Source: CAZTVF01 sp964616985 (GTDB taxonomy: Bacteria > Planctomycetota > Phycisphaerae > SM23-33). From it: a stretch of DNA of 17,294 bases. The notes beneath the pieces are model-generated. The model did not search any database and was not told where the DNA came from. It saw only the letters and a list, made by a program, of their open reading frames with translations. The translations under genes were made by a program, and so were the position numbers. Location of the stretch: NCBI GenBank assembly GCA_964616985.1, contig CAZTVF010000114.1, forward strand, positions 1 through 17,294. The letters are read 5' to 3'. Shown here in pieces: positions 5,795 to 13,548 of the stretch (the stretch's first letter is position 1; every line of letters begins with the position of its first letter).

Positions 5795-8700
5795 ATGATT
5801 CGCAGGTGCTTGACGGTTGCGGCGATGGCGTTGGTGTTGATAGTGGTCTGCCAGGCGGCGATGGCCGAGCAGATCCCGTCGGATAAGGTCGCGGCGTTCG
5901 GCATTCCCAAGATGTCCAAGCCGCCCACCCTCGACGGCAAGGTCGACGCCGAGGAATGGAAGGAGGCCGTCGCCCTCAGCGGCCTGGCCCAGCAGAACCC
6001 CGGCGGCAACCTGCTGATCATGAGGCCCACCACGTACTTCCTCGCCTGGGATGACGAGCACCTCTACCTCGCCTGCCGCACCTGGGTCATGCCCGGCTAC
6101 AAGCCCCGCGTCAACGGCCGCGAGAACCACAAGGCCGACACCTTCGAAGACGCGATGGAATTCAACTTCCGCCCGATGGGCAAGAACGTGCCCGCCGGCA
6201 GGACCGACAGCTCCTACAAGTTCACGATCAACACGCTGGGCTTCGGCGGCGACTACGGCAACTGCGCCGTCGGCCAGATCTTCCGCAACTGGCAGCCCGA
6301 CTTCAAAACCGCCGCCCGCCAGACGGCGCAGGGCACCGGCCCCCTGGGCGGCAGCTGGTGGGAGTGCGAGGTCGTCATGTCGCTCAAGGACTTCAACCTC
6401 GAGGGCAAGAACCAGCCCGGCGACCCGTGGAAGATGCTGCTGGCGTTCAACCACATGCCGGGCTTCTTCCAGGCGGCGCTGCCGATCAACAGCGGCTACT
6501 TCGATTCCAGCGGCTACCCCACGGGCACGCTGGTCGAAAAGGCCACCACCGTGCAGATGACGATGGACGAGATGCCGGGCATCAAGGACGGCGTAGCCGC
6601 CGTTCAGTTCAAGGTCTACAACCCCTCGGACAAGGCCACCAGCGTCAAGATCATCGCGAAGTTCACCGAGCACGTCGCCCTGATGGACGAGAAGACCAAG
6701 CGTCCCAGCGGCAAGTTCGAAGACACACCGCTGCTGGAGAAGGAGTTTACCGAGACCATCGCGCCGGGCAAGACCGCCACGGTCAAGCTGAATGAGAAGT
6801 TCCCGCGCGACCTGGGCAAGAACACCGGCGTGGTCTACTTCCAGGTCGCGGAAGGCGACAAGGAAATCTACCGCTACTACTCGTTCTTCCAGCTGGGCTA
6901 CCCGGAGAACTGGACGAAGTACCAGGCCCCCAAGGCCGCCTTCCCGCTGTCGGCCAGCTTCAACCCCGCACGCAACAACCTCGTCATCTCCGGCGACAGC
7001 TACTACCTCGCCGACCCCAACAGCGCCGTGAAGATGAAGTACAGCGTCTCGGCCGACAATGCGGCCAAGCCCGTCGCCGAGGGCGTCATCGACACTTGCC
7101 GCACCTTCTACTTCTCGAAGTTCCTGGAACTGCCCGACCTGAAGGAAGCCAACTACGTCGTCACCGGCTCGCTGGTGACGGCCGACGGCAAGGAAGTCGG
7201 CCCGGCCGCCGCTGGCTTTAAGAAGCTCGACGAGGCCAAGGCCTTCGCCGCGTGGTGGAACAACAAGATCGGCGACACCGAACGCGTGATCAAGCCCTTC
7301 ACGCCCATGACGCGGAAGGACTCCGCCGTCAGCCTGTGGGGCCGCACGTACAAGCTCGATGAGCTCGGCATGCCGATGGAAGTCACGTCGCAGGGCAAGA
7401 GCATCCTGGCGGCCCCCGCCCGCATCGTGGTGACCATCGGCGGCAAGGAGCAGGTGGTCGAGCTCAAGGGCTCGCCGAAGTTCACCGGCGACAAGGACTG
7501 GCGCGTCAGCTTCGAGGGTTCCGCCGCCGGGGCGGGCCTGAAGTTCAAGGCCGTCGGCAACGTCGAGCAGGACGGCCTGACGTACATCGAACTCACCTAC
7601 GCCTCCGAAGGCGCCGCCGTGAAGGTGGACGCCCTCCGCCTGGAATTCCCGCTGAGCGAGGAGACCTCGCAGACCCTCCTGTGCACCGGCTCGGGCGGCA
7701 ACTACTGCTCGCGGACCAACATCCTCCTGCCGGCCGCCAAGCAGGGCCGCCTGTGGAGCACGTTCGACACCGGCAAGCCCGGCGCCAAGATGACCGTCGG
7801 CTCGTTCTACCCGCAGGTGTGGGTGGGCAACGAGCAGGCGGGCTTCCTGTGGTGGGCCGACTGCGACAAGGGCTGGGTGCCCGACGAAGACACGCCCGCC
7901 CACGAAGTCTGCCGCAGCGGCAAGGAGATCGTCCTCCGCAACAACATCATCTCCAAGCCGTTCGACCTGGCCGCCCCGCGGACGATTACCTTCAGCTACA
8001 TGGCCTCGCCGTTCCGCCCGCTGGTCAAGGGCTGGCGCGCGGCGATCCACAGCGAAGACGGCACGTTCAACGGCCCCCACAAGGGCGACGTCAAGAACAT
8101 CAAGCCCCCGCGCCTGCCCGGCACCGTCGCCTGGCGATGCCTGAGCCCCGCTTCCAGCGACCCCAACGAATGGTCCGAGATGTGGGCCGAGTTCAAGAAG
8201 ATCGCCGATGAGAAGGTCGCCAAGGAGCAGCCGTTCAACCCCTCGCGCGCCCGCTGCGGATACTATGTGCACACCTCGCTGCCGCTGTGCGGGTACGGGC
8301 CCAACACCTCCGACGACAAGGTCGCGCACTACTTCGCCACCGACTGGGACCGCGGCGGCTTCACGGCCACCCAGCGCGACTACATGCTGTGGCTGGCACA
8401 GCGGGCGTTCAAGGAAGGCGGCATCCGCACCATCTACTGGGACATCTTCTACTGCAGCCTCTTCCGGACGGCCCAGAACGGCATGGCGTACGAGCTGCCC
8501 GACGGCCGCCTCCAGCCGGGATACTGGGGCTTCAACATCCGCCAGTTCATGATGCGCCTGTACGCGCTGATGAACGACTGCGACCTCAGCCCCGGTGCCA
8601 ACGTCTGCCACATGACCAACTGCCTGCCGCTGGTGGGCTGCGGCTGGATGGACGCCATGATGGACGGCGAGTGGGCCGAGATGCGCGATGACACGCCCGG

Positions 8701-9643
8701 CGACTGGGTCGACCAGTACAGCGAGGACCGCATGCGGGCCTTCGCCGTGCCCCAGAACTTCGGCGTGCAGGTCAGCTGGATGAACCTCATCCACATCAAG
8801 GACAAGGCCCGCGTTGCCTCGATCGACCGCGGCTACAAGGATTTCATCCGCCTGCATGATTCATGGACGGGGCAGAACGGCTTCGTCATTCCGACGGAGA
8901 TCCTCGACTTCGGCATCAACGACGAGCGGATGCAGTACGTGCCCTACTGGCGCAATCCGTACGTCACGGGCGACGCCGAGACCAAGGTCAGCGCCTGGCG
9001 CATGGACGGCCGCACGCTGCTCGAGGTATTCAACTACAGCCAGAAGGATCGCGACGTGGCCGTGACGGTGGACCTGGCCAAGCTGGGCCTGTCGCCCAAG
9101 GCCGGGCAGAAGCTCGTCGTGCGCGACCTGGCCCTGCCGGGCGGCGAGGCGGCATGCAAGGTCGAGGGCAACAAGATCACCGTGCCCGCCCTGCGGTATC
9201 ACGCAGCCCACTTCATCGGCCTGTACATCCAGGACGAGGCGACAGTCAAGGCCGCCGCGACGGCGCTGAAAGATTGCGCCGCCGAGCTTAACGCCGCGAC
9301 CGAAGACTGGTGCGCCACCGCCGCCAAGGCCACGCCCTGCGGCGAAACGGTGAAGCTGGAATCGGGCGCGGTGCAGTTCGTGGCCTGCCAGATGGGCGAC
9401 CGCATCGTGATCGCCGTGAAGAACGCGGGCACCGACAAGAAGCCTATCTCGGCCGCCCTCACGCTGGACCTGGCCAAGCTGAACCTGCAGCCCAAGCTGC
9501 CGTGGCAGCAGTTCATCGGCGTCCGCACGCTGGCCGCCGAAGAAAAGGCCCCCGCCGCCGCGCTGGACTATGCCACCGGCAAGCTGACGATCCCCAACCT
9601 GCCCGCCGGCGCGGTGCGGATCATCGGCCTGAGGCTCTATTAG
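5795..9643 (+). CDS. Large secreted glycoside-hydrolase-like protein (CBM9-like N-terminus, DUF6067/GH-type core)
   Basis: 1282 residues. The start at 5795 has an AAGGAG 6 bases upstream and gives a classical signal peptide, MIRRCLTVAAMALVLIVVCQ then AAMA, with cleavage after Ala24; the reading frame extends upstream to 5642 but without these signals. Residues about 40-245 (PTLDGKVDAEEW, TYFLAWDDEHLYLACR, WWECEVVMSLKDF) look like a CBM9-type sugar-binding beta sandwich. Beta-rich linkers follow to about 660, then SFYPQVWVGNEQAGFLWWAD (about 669-688), the pattern seen before the barrel of DUF6067/GH123-like proteins. A barrel-like region about 820-1040 holds IYWDIFYC (Asp883) and MDGEW (Asp957, Glu959), candidate catalytic acids by position only. 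Residues 1063-1144 and 1193-1282 are two related beta domains. Likely role: breakdown of a polysaccharide outside the cytoplasm, with the next gene. The substrate is unknown. Confidence 0.82.
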   Translation: MIRRCLTVAAMALVLIVVCQAAMAEQIPSDKVAAFGIPKMSKPPTLDGKVDAEEWKEAVALSGLAQQNPGGNLLIMRPTTYFLAWDDEHLYLACRTWVMPGYKPRVNGRENHKADTFEDAMEFNFRPMGKNVPAGRTDSSYKFTINTLGFGGDYGNCAVGQIFRNWQPDFKTAARQTAQGTGPLGGSWWECEVVMSLKDFNLEGKNQPGDPWKMLLAFNHMPGFFQAALPINSGYFDSSGYPTGTLVEKATTVQMTMDEMPGIKDGVAAVQFKVYNPSDKATSVKIIAKFTEHVALMDEKTKRPSGKFEDTPLLEKEFTETIAPGKTATVKLNEKFPRDLGKNTGVVYFQVAEGDKEIYRYYSFFQLGYPENWTKYQAPKAAFPLSASFNPARNNLVISGDSYYLADPNSAVKMKYSVSADNAAKPVAEGVIDTCRTFYFSKFLELPDLKEANYVVTGSLVTADGKEVGPAAAGFKKLDEAKAFAAWWNNKIGDTERVIKPFTPMTRKDSAVSLWGRTYKLDELGMPMEVTSQGKSILAAPARIVVTIGGKEQVVELKGSPKFTGDKDWRVSFEGSAAGAGLKFKAVGNVEQDGLTYIELTYASEGAAVKVDALRLEFPLSEETSQTLLCTGSGGNYCSRTNILLPAAKQGRLWSTFDTGKPGAKMTVGSFYPQVWVGNEQAGFLWWADCDKGWVPDEDTPAHEVCRSGKEIVLRNNIISKPFDLAAPRTITFSYMASPFRPLVKGWRAAIHSEDGTFNGPHKGDVKNIKPPRLPGTVAWRCLSPASSDPNEWSEMWAEFKKIADEKVAKEQPFNPSRARCGYYVHTSLPLCGYGPNTSDDKVAHYFATDWDRGGFTATQRDYMLWLAQRAFKEGGIRTIYWDIFYCSLFRTAQNGMAYELPDGRLQPGYWGFNIRQFMMRLYALMNDCDLSPGANVCHMTNCLPLVGCGWMDAMMDGEWAEMRDDTPGDWVDQYSEDRMRAFAVPQNFGVQVSWMNLIHIKDKARVASIDRGYKDFIRLHDSWTGQNGFVIPTEILDFGINDERMQYVPYWRNPYVTGDAETKVSAWRMDGRTLLEVFNYSQKDRDVAVTVDLAKLGLSPKAGQKLVVRDLALPGGEAACKVEGNKITVPALRYHAAHFIGLYIQDEATVKAAATALKDCAAELNAATEDWCATAAKATPCGETVKLESGAVQFVACQMGDRIVIAVKNAGTDKKPISAALTLDLAKLNLQPKLPWQQFIGVRTLAAEEKAPAAALDYATGKLTIPNLPAGAVRIIGLRLY

Positions 9644-9647
9644 ACAA

Positions 9648-11759
9648 ATGGACAGACAATCGTATCGTGGGCGGCACCGGCGGCTGGTCCTGGACATGCA
9701 CATCCCGGACGGGCCGCCGGGGCTGCTGGAAAAGTTCGACCCGCAGCTCATCGCCGCCCGCATCGCCGCGGCCAACATCAACTATGCCACCGTGTACGCG
9801 CAGGGCTGCACCGGCCACTGCTACTGGCCGACGAAGGTAGGCAAGGCCCACGCCGCCGCCCGCCAGCGAGACCTCTTCGGCGAGTTGGTGGCCGCGCTGC
9901 GCCAACATGGCATCTTCGCCTGCGCGTACTACAGCCTGGTCTTCAATAACCTCATCGCCCAGTACCCCGACTGGCGCATCCGCAGCCGCCCCGAGGCGAC
10001 CCTGGAGGCCGACTACGGCAACCACCGCTACGGCCAAGCGTGCCCCAACAACGCCGACTACGTCGCCCGCGCCCGGGCCGAACTGGAGGAACTGGTCCAG
10101 ACGCACGAATTCGATGGCATGTTCTTCGACATGGCCTTCTGGCGGCCGATCTGCCGTTGCCCCGCGTGCATCGAACGCTACCGCGCCGAGACGGGCAAGC
10201 CCACGGCGACCGTGGTGAACTGGCTGGACGCGGACTGGTGCCTCTACGAGCAGACCCGCCGGCGATGGAACACCGAGTTCCAGCAGCTCGTCACGCAGTG
10301 GATCAAGTCCTGGCGGCCGGGCATGCCCGTGACGCACAACTGCGGGGGCGTCCTGCACAACTGGCGGCTGTCGACGGACCTGGACGCGGTGGACTGGAGC
10401 GACTTCCTCTCGGGCGATTTCTACGGCGACCTCGACGAGCAGAACGTCATCGGCAAGCTGCTGACCGGTAGCACGACCGACACGCCGGCCGAGATGATGA
10501 CCACGCGATGCGCCAAGGACGCCGCCGAGCACGTGCAGACCAAGAGTCACGCCAAGCTGTCGCAGGAGACGCTGGCGGCGATCTCGTGCGGGGCGGCCGC
10601 GTCGATCATCGACGCGATGAACCCCGACGGCACGGTCGAGCCCGCCATCTACGATTTGATCGGCAAGCTCTACGGCCCGATCGCGCCGCTGGAAGAACAC
10701 CTCGGCGGCGAGCCGCTGGCCGACGTGGGCGTCTACTTCAGCGACGACTCCAAGATGCGTTTTGAGGACAACGGCAAGGTCACCTCCGACACGCCCGGCG
10801 GAAAGATCTACCCGCACCTGGTCGCCCTGACGAGGGCGTGCTCCAAGCTGCGGCGATCGCACGTGCCGTTCTCCATCGTCACCCGACGGCAACTGGGATC
10901 GCTGAACCGCTGCCGAGTGCTGATACTGCCCAACGTGCTGCGGATGACCGATGCCGACGTGCAGGCCGTGCGCCGCTACGTGCGCGACGGCGGCAAACTC
11001 TACGCCAGCCGCTGGACCAGCCTGACCGACACGCAGGGGGGGCGGCACGGCGACTTCGCGCTGGCCGATGTATTCGGCTGCCATTTCGTTACCGATCAGG
11101 CGGGCGCGATCAACTATGTCCGCCCGGGCGAGGGCCTGGCCGCCGCCATCGCCCCCCAGCGGCTCGTGACGGTTCGCACCGACGGCGAGGGCAACAGCGG
11201 CATGCTGTCGATCCGCGCCGACGGCGCAACGGCGATCGCGCATCGGACCACCTCGATGTATCCCCAGGCCGGCTCGGTGGCCGATGGCAAGTACATCAGC
11301 CTGCACAGCAGCCCGCCCTGGATCGATACCGACCAGCCTGCCGTCGTGCACCATCGCTTCGGCGCGGGCGAGTGCCTCTACAGCGCCGCCGACATCGAAG
11401 CCCTCGACGGCCCCGCCGTCGACGGCCTATGGCTGGCGCTGATCGATTCGCTGGCGCCCGCCGACGCCGCCGGCCGGCGGTGGTCGTTCCAAGTCGACGC
11501 GCACCCGTGCGTCTGGGCCAGCGCGTTCCACCAGGCGGACCGCCGCCGCGTGCTGATTACGCTGCTGAACTACCCGCCCATGGCGCCCTCGCTCCCCGTG
11601 CCGCGCGTCGCGATCAATCTGCAGCCGCTGGCGGGCCCCTATCGCCGATTGATCGAGCTGCCCTCAGGACGTCCGACGTCGGCACAGTTCGACTCGCGCG
11701 GGATGAGCTGTGAACTCCGCGACCTGCAGGGATTGATGGTGCTCGCAGCCGAATATTGA
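9648..11759 (+). CDS. GHL6-type glycosidase-like protein with beta-galactosidase trimerisation-like domain
   Basis: 703 residues. It begins 4 bases after the stop of the preceding gene and has no close Shine-Dalgarno, so translation is probably coupled. The N-terminal part (about 10-345) follows the hypothetical glycosyl hydrolase 6 pattern: LDMHIPDGPPGLLEKFD (15-31), CYWPTKVGKAH (58-68), GIFACAYYS (88-96), PDWRIRSRPE (107-116), ACPNNADY (131-138), FDGMFFDMAFW (155-165, with Asp156 and Asp161 as possible catalytic acids) and the CRCPAC cysteine motif (169-174). Residues about 355-560 (VGVYFSDDS, RVLILPNVLRMTD, VRRYVRDGGKLYAS) resemble the glutaminase-like trimerisation domain of GH42 enzymes, followed by a C-terminal beta domain. 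There is no signal peptide or membrane span, so it appears cytosolic and may trim imported sugars released by the secreted partner. Neither the activity nor the substrate is established. Confidence 0.82.
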   Translation: MDRQSYRGRHRRLVLDMHIPDGPPGLLEKFDPQLIAARIAAANINYATVYAQGCTGHCYWPTKVGKAHAAARQRDLFGELVAALRQHGIFACAYYSLVFNNLIAQYPDWRIRSRPEATLEADYGNHRYGQACPNNADYVARARAELEELVQTHEFDGMFFDMAFWRPICRCPACIERYRAETGKPTATVVNWLDADWCLYEQTRRRWNTEFQQLVTQWIKSWRPGMPVTHNCGGVLHNWRLSTDLDAVDWSDFLSGDFYGDLDEQNVIGKLLTGSTTDTPAEMMTTRCAKDAAEHVQTKSHAKLSQETLAAISCGAAASIIDAMNPDGTVEPAIYDLIGKLYGPIAPLEEHLGGEPLADVGVYFSDDSKMRFEDNGKVTSDTPGGKIYPHLVALTRACSKLRRSHVPFSIVTRRQLGSLNRCRVLILPNVLRMTDADVQAVRRYVRDGGKLYASRWTSLTDTQGGRHGDFALADVFGCHFVTDQAGAINYVRPGEGLAAAIAPQRLVTVRTDGEGNSGMLSIRADGATAIAHRTTSMYPQAGSVADGKYISLHSSPPWIDTDQPAVVHHRFGAGECLYSAADIEALDGPAVDGLWLALIDSLAPADAAGRRWSFQVDAHPCVWASAFHQADRRRVLITLLNYPPMAPSLPVPRVAINLQPLAGPYRRLIELPSGRPTSAQFDSRGMSCELRDLQGLMVLAAEY

Positions 11760-11846
11760 CGCCGCCCGTTGGCGCAGACCGATCACGAGGAGTTCGGCCC
11801 ACGAGGGCGTTCAGGCGACAAATGATGGGCAAGCCTTCCCCTTGCG

Positions 11847-12824
11847 TTACAGCTCGCCGCTCTTTTTATAGATCCGCGTTTGCAGATCTTTGTGGTAGGG
11901 GGTGAAGTTGGCGGCGGGGTCGGGGTCGTTGGAGATCTGCCGGCCCATCATGAACATCTTGGCGTCGAGGTTGTCGAGGTAGTGAATGATGAATGCCTCG
12001 GGGATGCACGGCAGCTTGGGCGAGCCGTACTCATACTCGCCGTGGTGAGACAGGATGATGTGCTGCAGCAGGTCCAGCGTCTTGGCCGGGAATGGCTCGG
12101 CCAGCTCGTCCGACAGGGCCTTGACCTTCTCGGCCACCCAGATCACCGCGATGGTGATGTGCCCGATCAGCTGCCCGCGGTCGGTGTAGCTGATCGTCGT
12201 GCCGCCCGACAGCTCGGCCGCCTTGCCGATGTCGTGCAGGAACACGCCCGTCAGCACCAGGTCGCTGTTGGCCTTGGGGTACAGCGGCAGGAGGGCCTTG
12301 GCCGCCTTGGCAATGTTCAGCGTGTGCTCCAGCAGCCCGCCGATGAACGAGTGATGCATCGTCATCGCGGCCGGGGCCTTCTTGAACGCCGACACCAAGT
12401 CGCGGTCCTCGGTGAACTTCTTGATCAGCAGCTTGAGCCACTTGTCCTTCACGCCGCGGAGGATCTCCAGCAGCTCGGACCACATCTGCTCGACGTCCTG
12501 TTCGCTCACGGCCAGGAAGTCGGCCAGTTCGACCTTCTCCGACGCGAAGGGCCGGCAGGCGTCGACGACCATCTGCAGCGAGCCGCGGTAGTCCTCGATG
12601 CGGCCCTTGACCTGCAGGAAGCCGCTGAGCGGGATGGAGTTGAACATCATCTCGGTGGCCTGCCACAGGCGCGACGGGATCGCGCCCGTGCGGTCGCCCA
12701 GCGAGAGCGTGATGTACAGGTCGCCGTTCTTCGCCGTCCGCAGGTCCTTCTCGCGCACGAGGAAAACCTGGTCGACCGTGTCCCCCGGGCGCAGCGTGTT
12801 CACGAATCGTCGTTGCGTGTTCAT
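11847..12824 (-). CDS. yhaM: 3'-5' exoribonuclease, YhaM family (OB fold plus HD domain)
   Basis: 325 residues, close to the 314 of B. subtilis YhaM. An N-terminal OB-fold nucleic-acid-binding domain (about 8-92: TVDQVFLVREKDLRTAKNGD, ITLSLGDRTGAIPSRLW, VKGRIEDYRG) is followed by an HD hydrolase domain with HHSFIGGLLEHTLN (157-170), the metal-binding FLHDIGK (196-201; His197, Asp198), GHI (221-223), SHHGEYEYGSP (259-269) and YLDNLDAK (282-289). Together these define the Mn/Co-dependent YhaM ribonucleases, which degrade RNA and some single-stranded DNA from the 3' end. MNTQRRF at 12824 is chosen over a longer frame running to 12929, because the extra N-terminus is low-complexity and overlaps no family homology. 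It is convergent with the GHL6 gene (87-base gap, no clear terminator) and divergent from proS. Confidence 0.92.
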   Translation of the reverse strand: MNTQRRFVNTLRPGDTVDQVFLVREKDLRTAKNGDLYITLSLGDRTGAIPSRLWQATEMMFNSIPLSGFLQVKGRIEDYRGSLQMVVDACRPFASEKVELADFLAVSEQDVEQMWSELLEILRGVKDKWLKLLIKKFTEDRDLVSAFKKAPAAMTMHHSFIGGLLEHTLNIAKAAKALLPLYPKANSDLVLTGVFLHDIGKAAELSGGTTISYTDRGQLIGHITIAVIWVAEKVKALSDELAEPFPAKTLDLLQHIILSHHGEYEYGSPKLPCIPEAFIIHYLDNLDAKMFMMGRQISNDPDPAANFTPYHKDLQTRIYKKSGEL

Positions 12825-12830
12825 GCCTGC

Positions 12831-12860
12831 AGTGTACCCTCCGGGCGGGGGCGGGTGCAA
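12831..12860 (-). promoter_or_regulatory. Candidate leaderless promoter of the YhaM-type gene
   Basis: On the minus strand TACACT (12836-12831) lies exactly 6 bases before the ATG at 12824, and TTGCAC (12860-12855) lies 18 bases further upstream. The TSS would fall at about the start codon. This is the same geometry as at 3793-3805. A GGAGGG is present but 15 bases away, too far for a ribosome-binding site. Confidence 0.4.
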
Positions 12861-12888
12861 TGTCGGGGCGATGCCCGGGGCGTGGCGA

Positions 12889-13028
12889 GATCGAAGAAGA
12901 AGAAAGAGAGCGGGATGAAGAGGATTCATTGGATTAGGGGGATTGATGAGAAAGGATGACGACGGGCCGGCGGGGTGACGCGCGGCGGCAGGAAGAGCAT
13001 GATTACACGGATTAAGGGATTACACGGA
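12889..13028. repeat. Left arm of a large inverted repeat upstream of proS
   Basis: This arm pairs with 13277-13412. Bases 12938-12998 are a perfect 61-base inverted match of 13307-13367 (starting GGGGATTGATGAG and ending GGAAGAGC on this strand). Outside the core the arms stay similar: GAGAGCGGGATGA and GATCGAA on the outer side, GATTACACGGATTA and CACGGA on the inner side, with scattered substitutions and a 4-base length difference. The GATTACACGGATTA motif is of a kind often dispersed between genes in environmental genomes (general knowledge). The arm lies upstream of the YhaM-type gene and codes for nothing recognisable. Confidence 0.92.
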
Positions 13029-13276
13029 GAGGAGGAATTGTTGAGGTGATGGCCGACGAGGCCTTGGCTGGAGGATGTTTCGGCGGCGAGTCGTATGAGA
13101 AGGCTAGCTTGTCACATGATTGCGGGAATGTATTCGTTGGCTGGACCTGCTGGGCCGTCGCAATAGCCGCCGTGGCTCGACCAGTTCCACCTGCTTCGTT
13201 TTGAGATCAGACCAATAATATGACGCCTACGCTGGGGCGTGGCCATCGCCTGCTGGCTTCTTCCATCTCCCATCTT
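13029..13276. other. 248-base spacer inside the inverted repeat; no gene recognised
   Basis: Together with the two arms this forms most of the 724-base gap between the divergent YhaM-type and proS genes. Both strands were read. There is no tRNA, no transposase fragment and no open frame with a start, ribosome-binding site and normal codon use; the short minus-strand frame at 13112-13330 runs into the right arm and has no recognisable content. A small ACGCC-TACG-CTGGGGCGT hairpin-like stretch lies near 13223-13241. Composition is lower in G+C than the genes. Confidence 0.5.
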
Positions 13277-13412
13277 TCCGTGCAATCCTCTAATCCGTGT
13301 AATCCCGCTCTTCCTGCCGCCGCGCGTCACCCCGCCGGCCCGTCGTCATCCTTTCTCATCAATCCCCGTAATCCAACGAATCCTCCTCATCCCGCTCTCT
13401 TTCCGTTCGATC
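13277..13412. repeat. Right arm of the large inverted repeat upstream of proS
   Basis: Inverted partner of 12889-13028, with the perfect core at 13307-13367. It ends 31 bases before the proS -35 element. If extruded or transcribed through, the two arms could form a very stable stem around the 248-base spacer. Confidence 0.92.
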
Positions 13413-13443
13413 GCACCACGACCTGGACCGGCGTCACTCCGCC

Positions 13444-13472
13444 TTGAAAACACCGGCCGTCGCCGATATAAA
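13444..13472 (+). promoter_or_regulatory. Sigma-70-type promoter of proS
   Basis: TTGAAA (13444-13449) and TATAAA (13467-13472) each match 5 of 6 consensus positions and are separated by exactly 17 bases. Transcription would start near 13479 and leave an untranslated leader of about 70 bases before the ATG at 13549. No T-box or other known aminoacyl-tRNA-responsive leader is recognisable. This is the clearest promoter in the window. Confidence 0.7.
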
Positions 13473-13548
13473 CGACCCACTCCAGAGCGTATCAACATTG
13501 GCGGCGCTGTTGCATTGCGCAAGGGCGCCCCGCATTACCGAGGTACCG

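Noticed and set aside
5582..8857. A 1091-codon open frame on the minus strand, antisense to the secreted glycosidase-like gene
   Set aside because: Its peptide is low-complexity (Val/Ala/Gly/Asp/His-rich) with no domain, signal or ribosome-binding site. It mirrors the G/C-rich third positions of the real gene, which has a signal peptide and conserved motifs.
9621..11354. A 577-codon open frame on the minus strand across the GHL6-type gene
   Set aside because: Same reason: shadow of the plus-strand gene, whose motifs and coupling to the upstream gene are clear.
12825..12929. A longer start for the YhaM-type gene (from 12929)
   Set aside because: The 35 extra residues are low-complexity, run into the inverted-repeat arm and would include the candidate promoter.
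13029..13276. A tRNA or decayed transposase within the inverted-repeat spacer
   Set aside because: No cloverleaf with a T-arm GTTCGAA-type loop and acceptor stem could be drawn, and no frame has recognisable transposase motifs.
13444..13548. An N-terminal extension of proS from TTG 13444
   Set aside because: That TTG is the -35 element of a 5-of-6/5-of-6 promoter, and ProRS homology begins at MKYSELL with a good GAGG ribosome-binding site.
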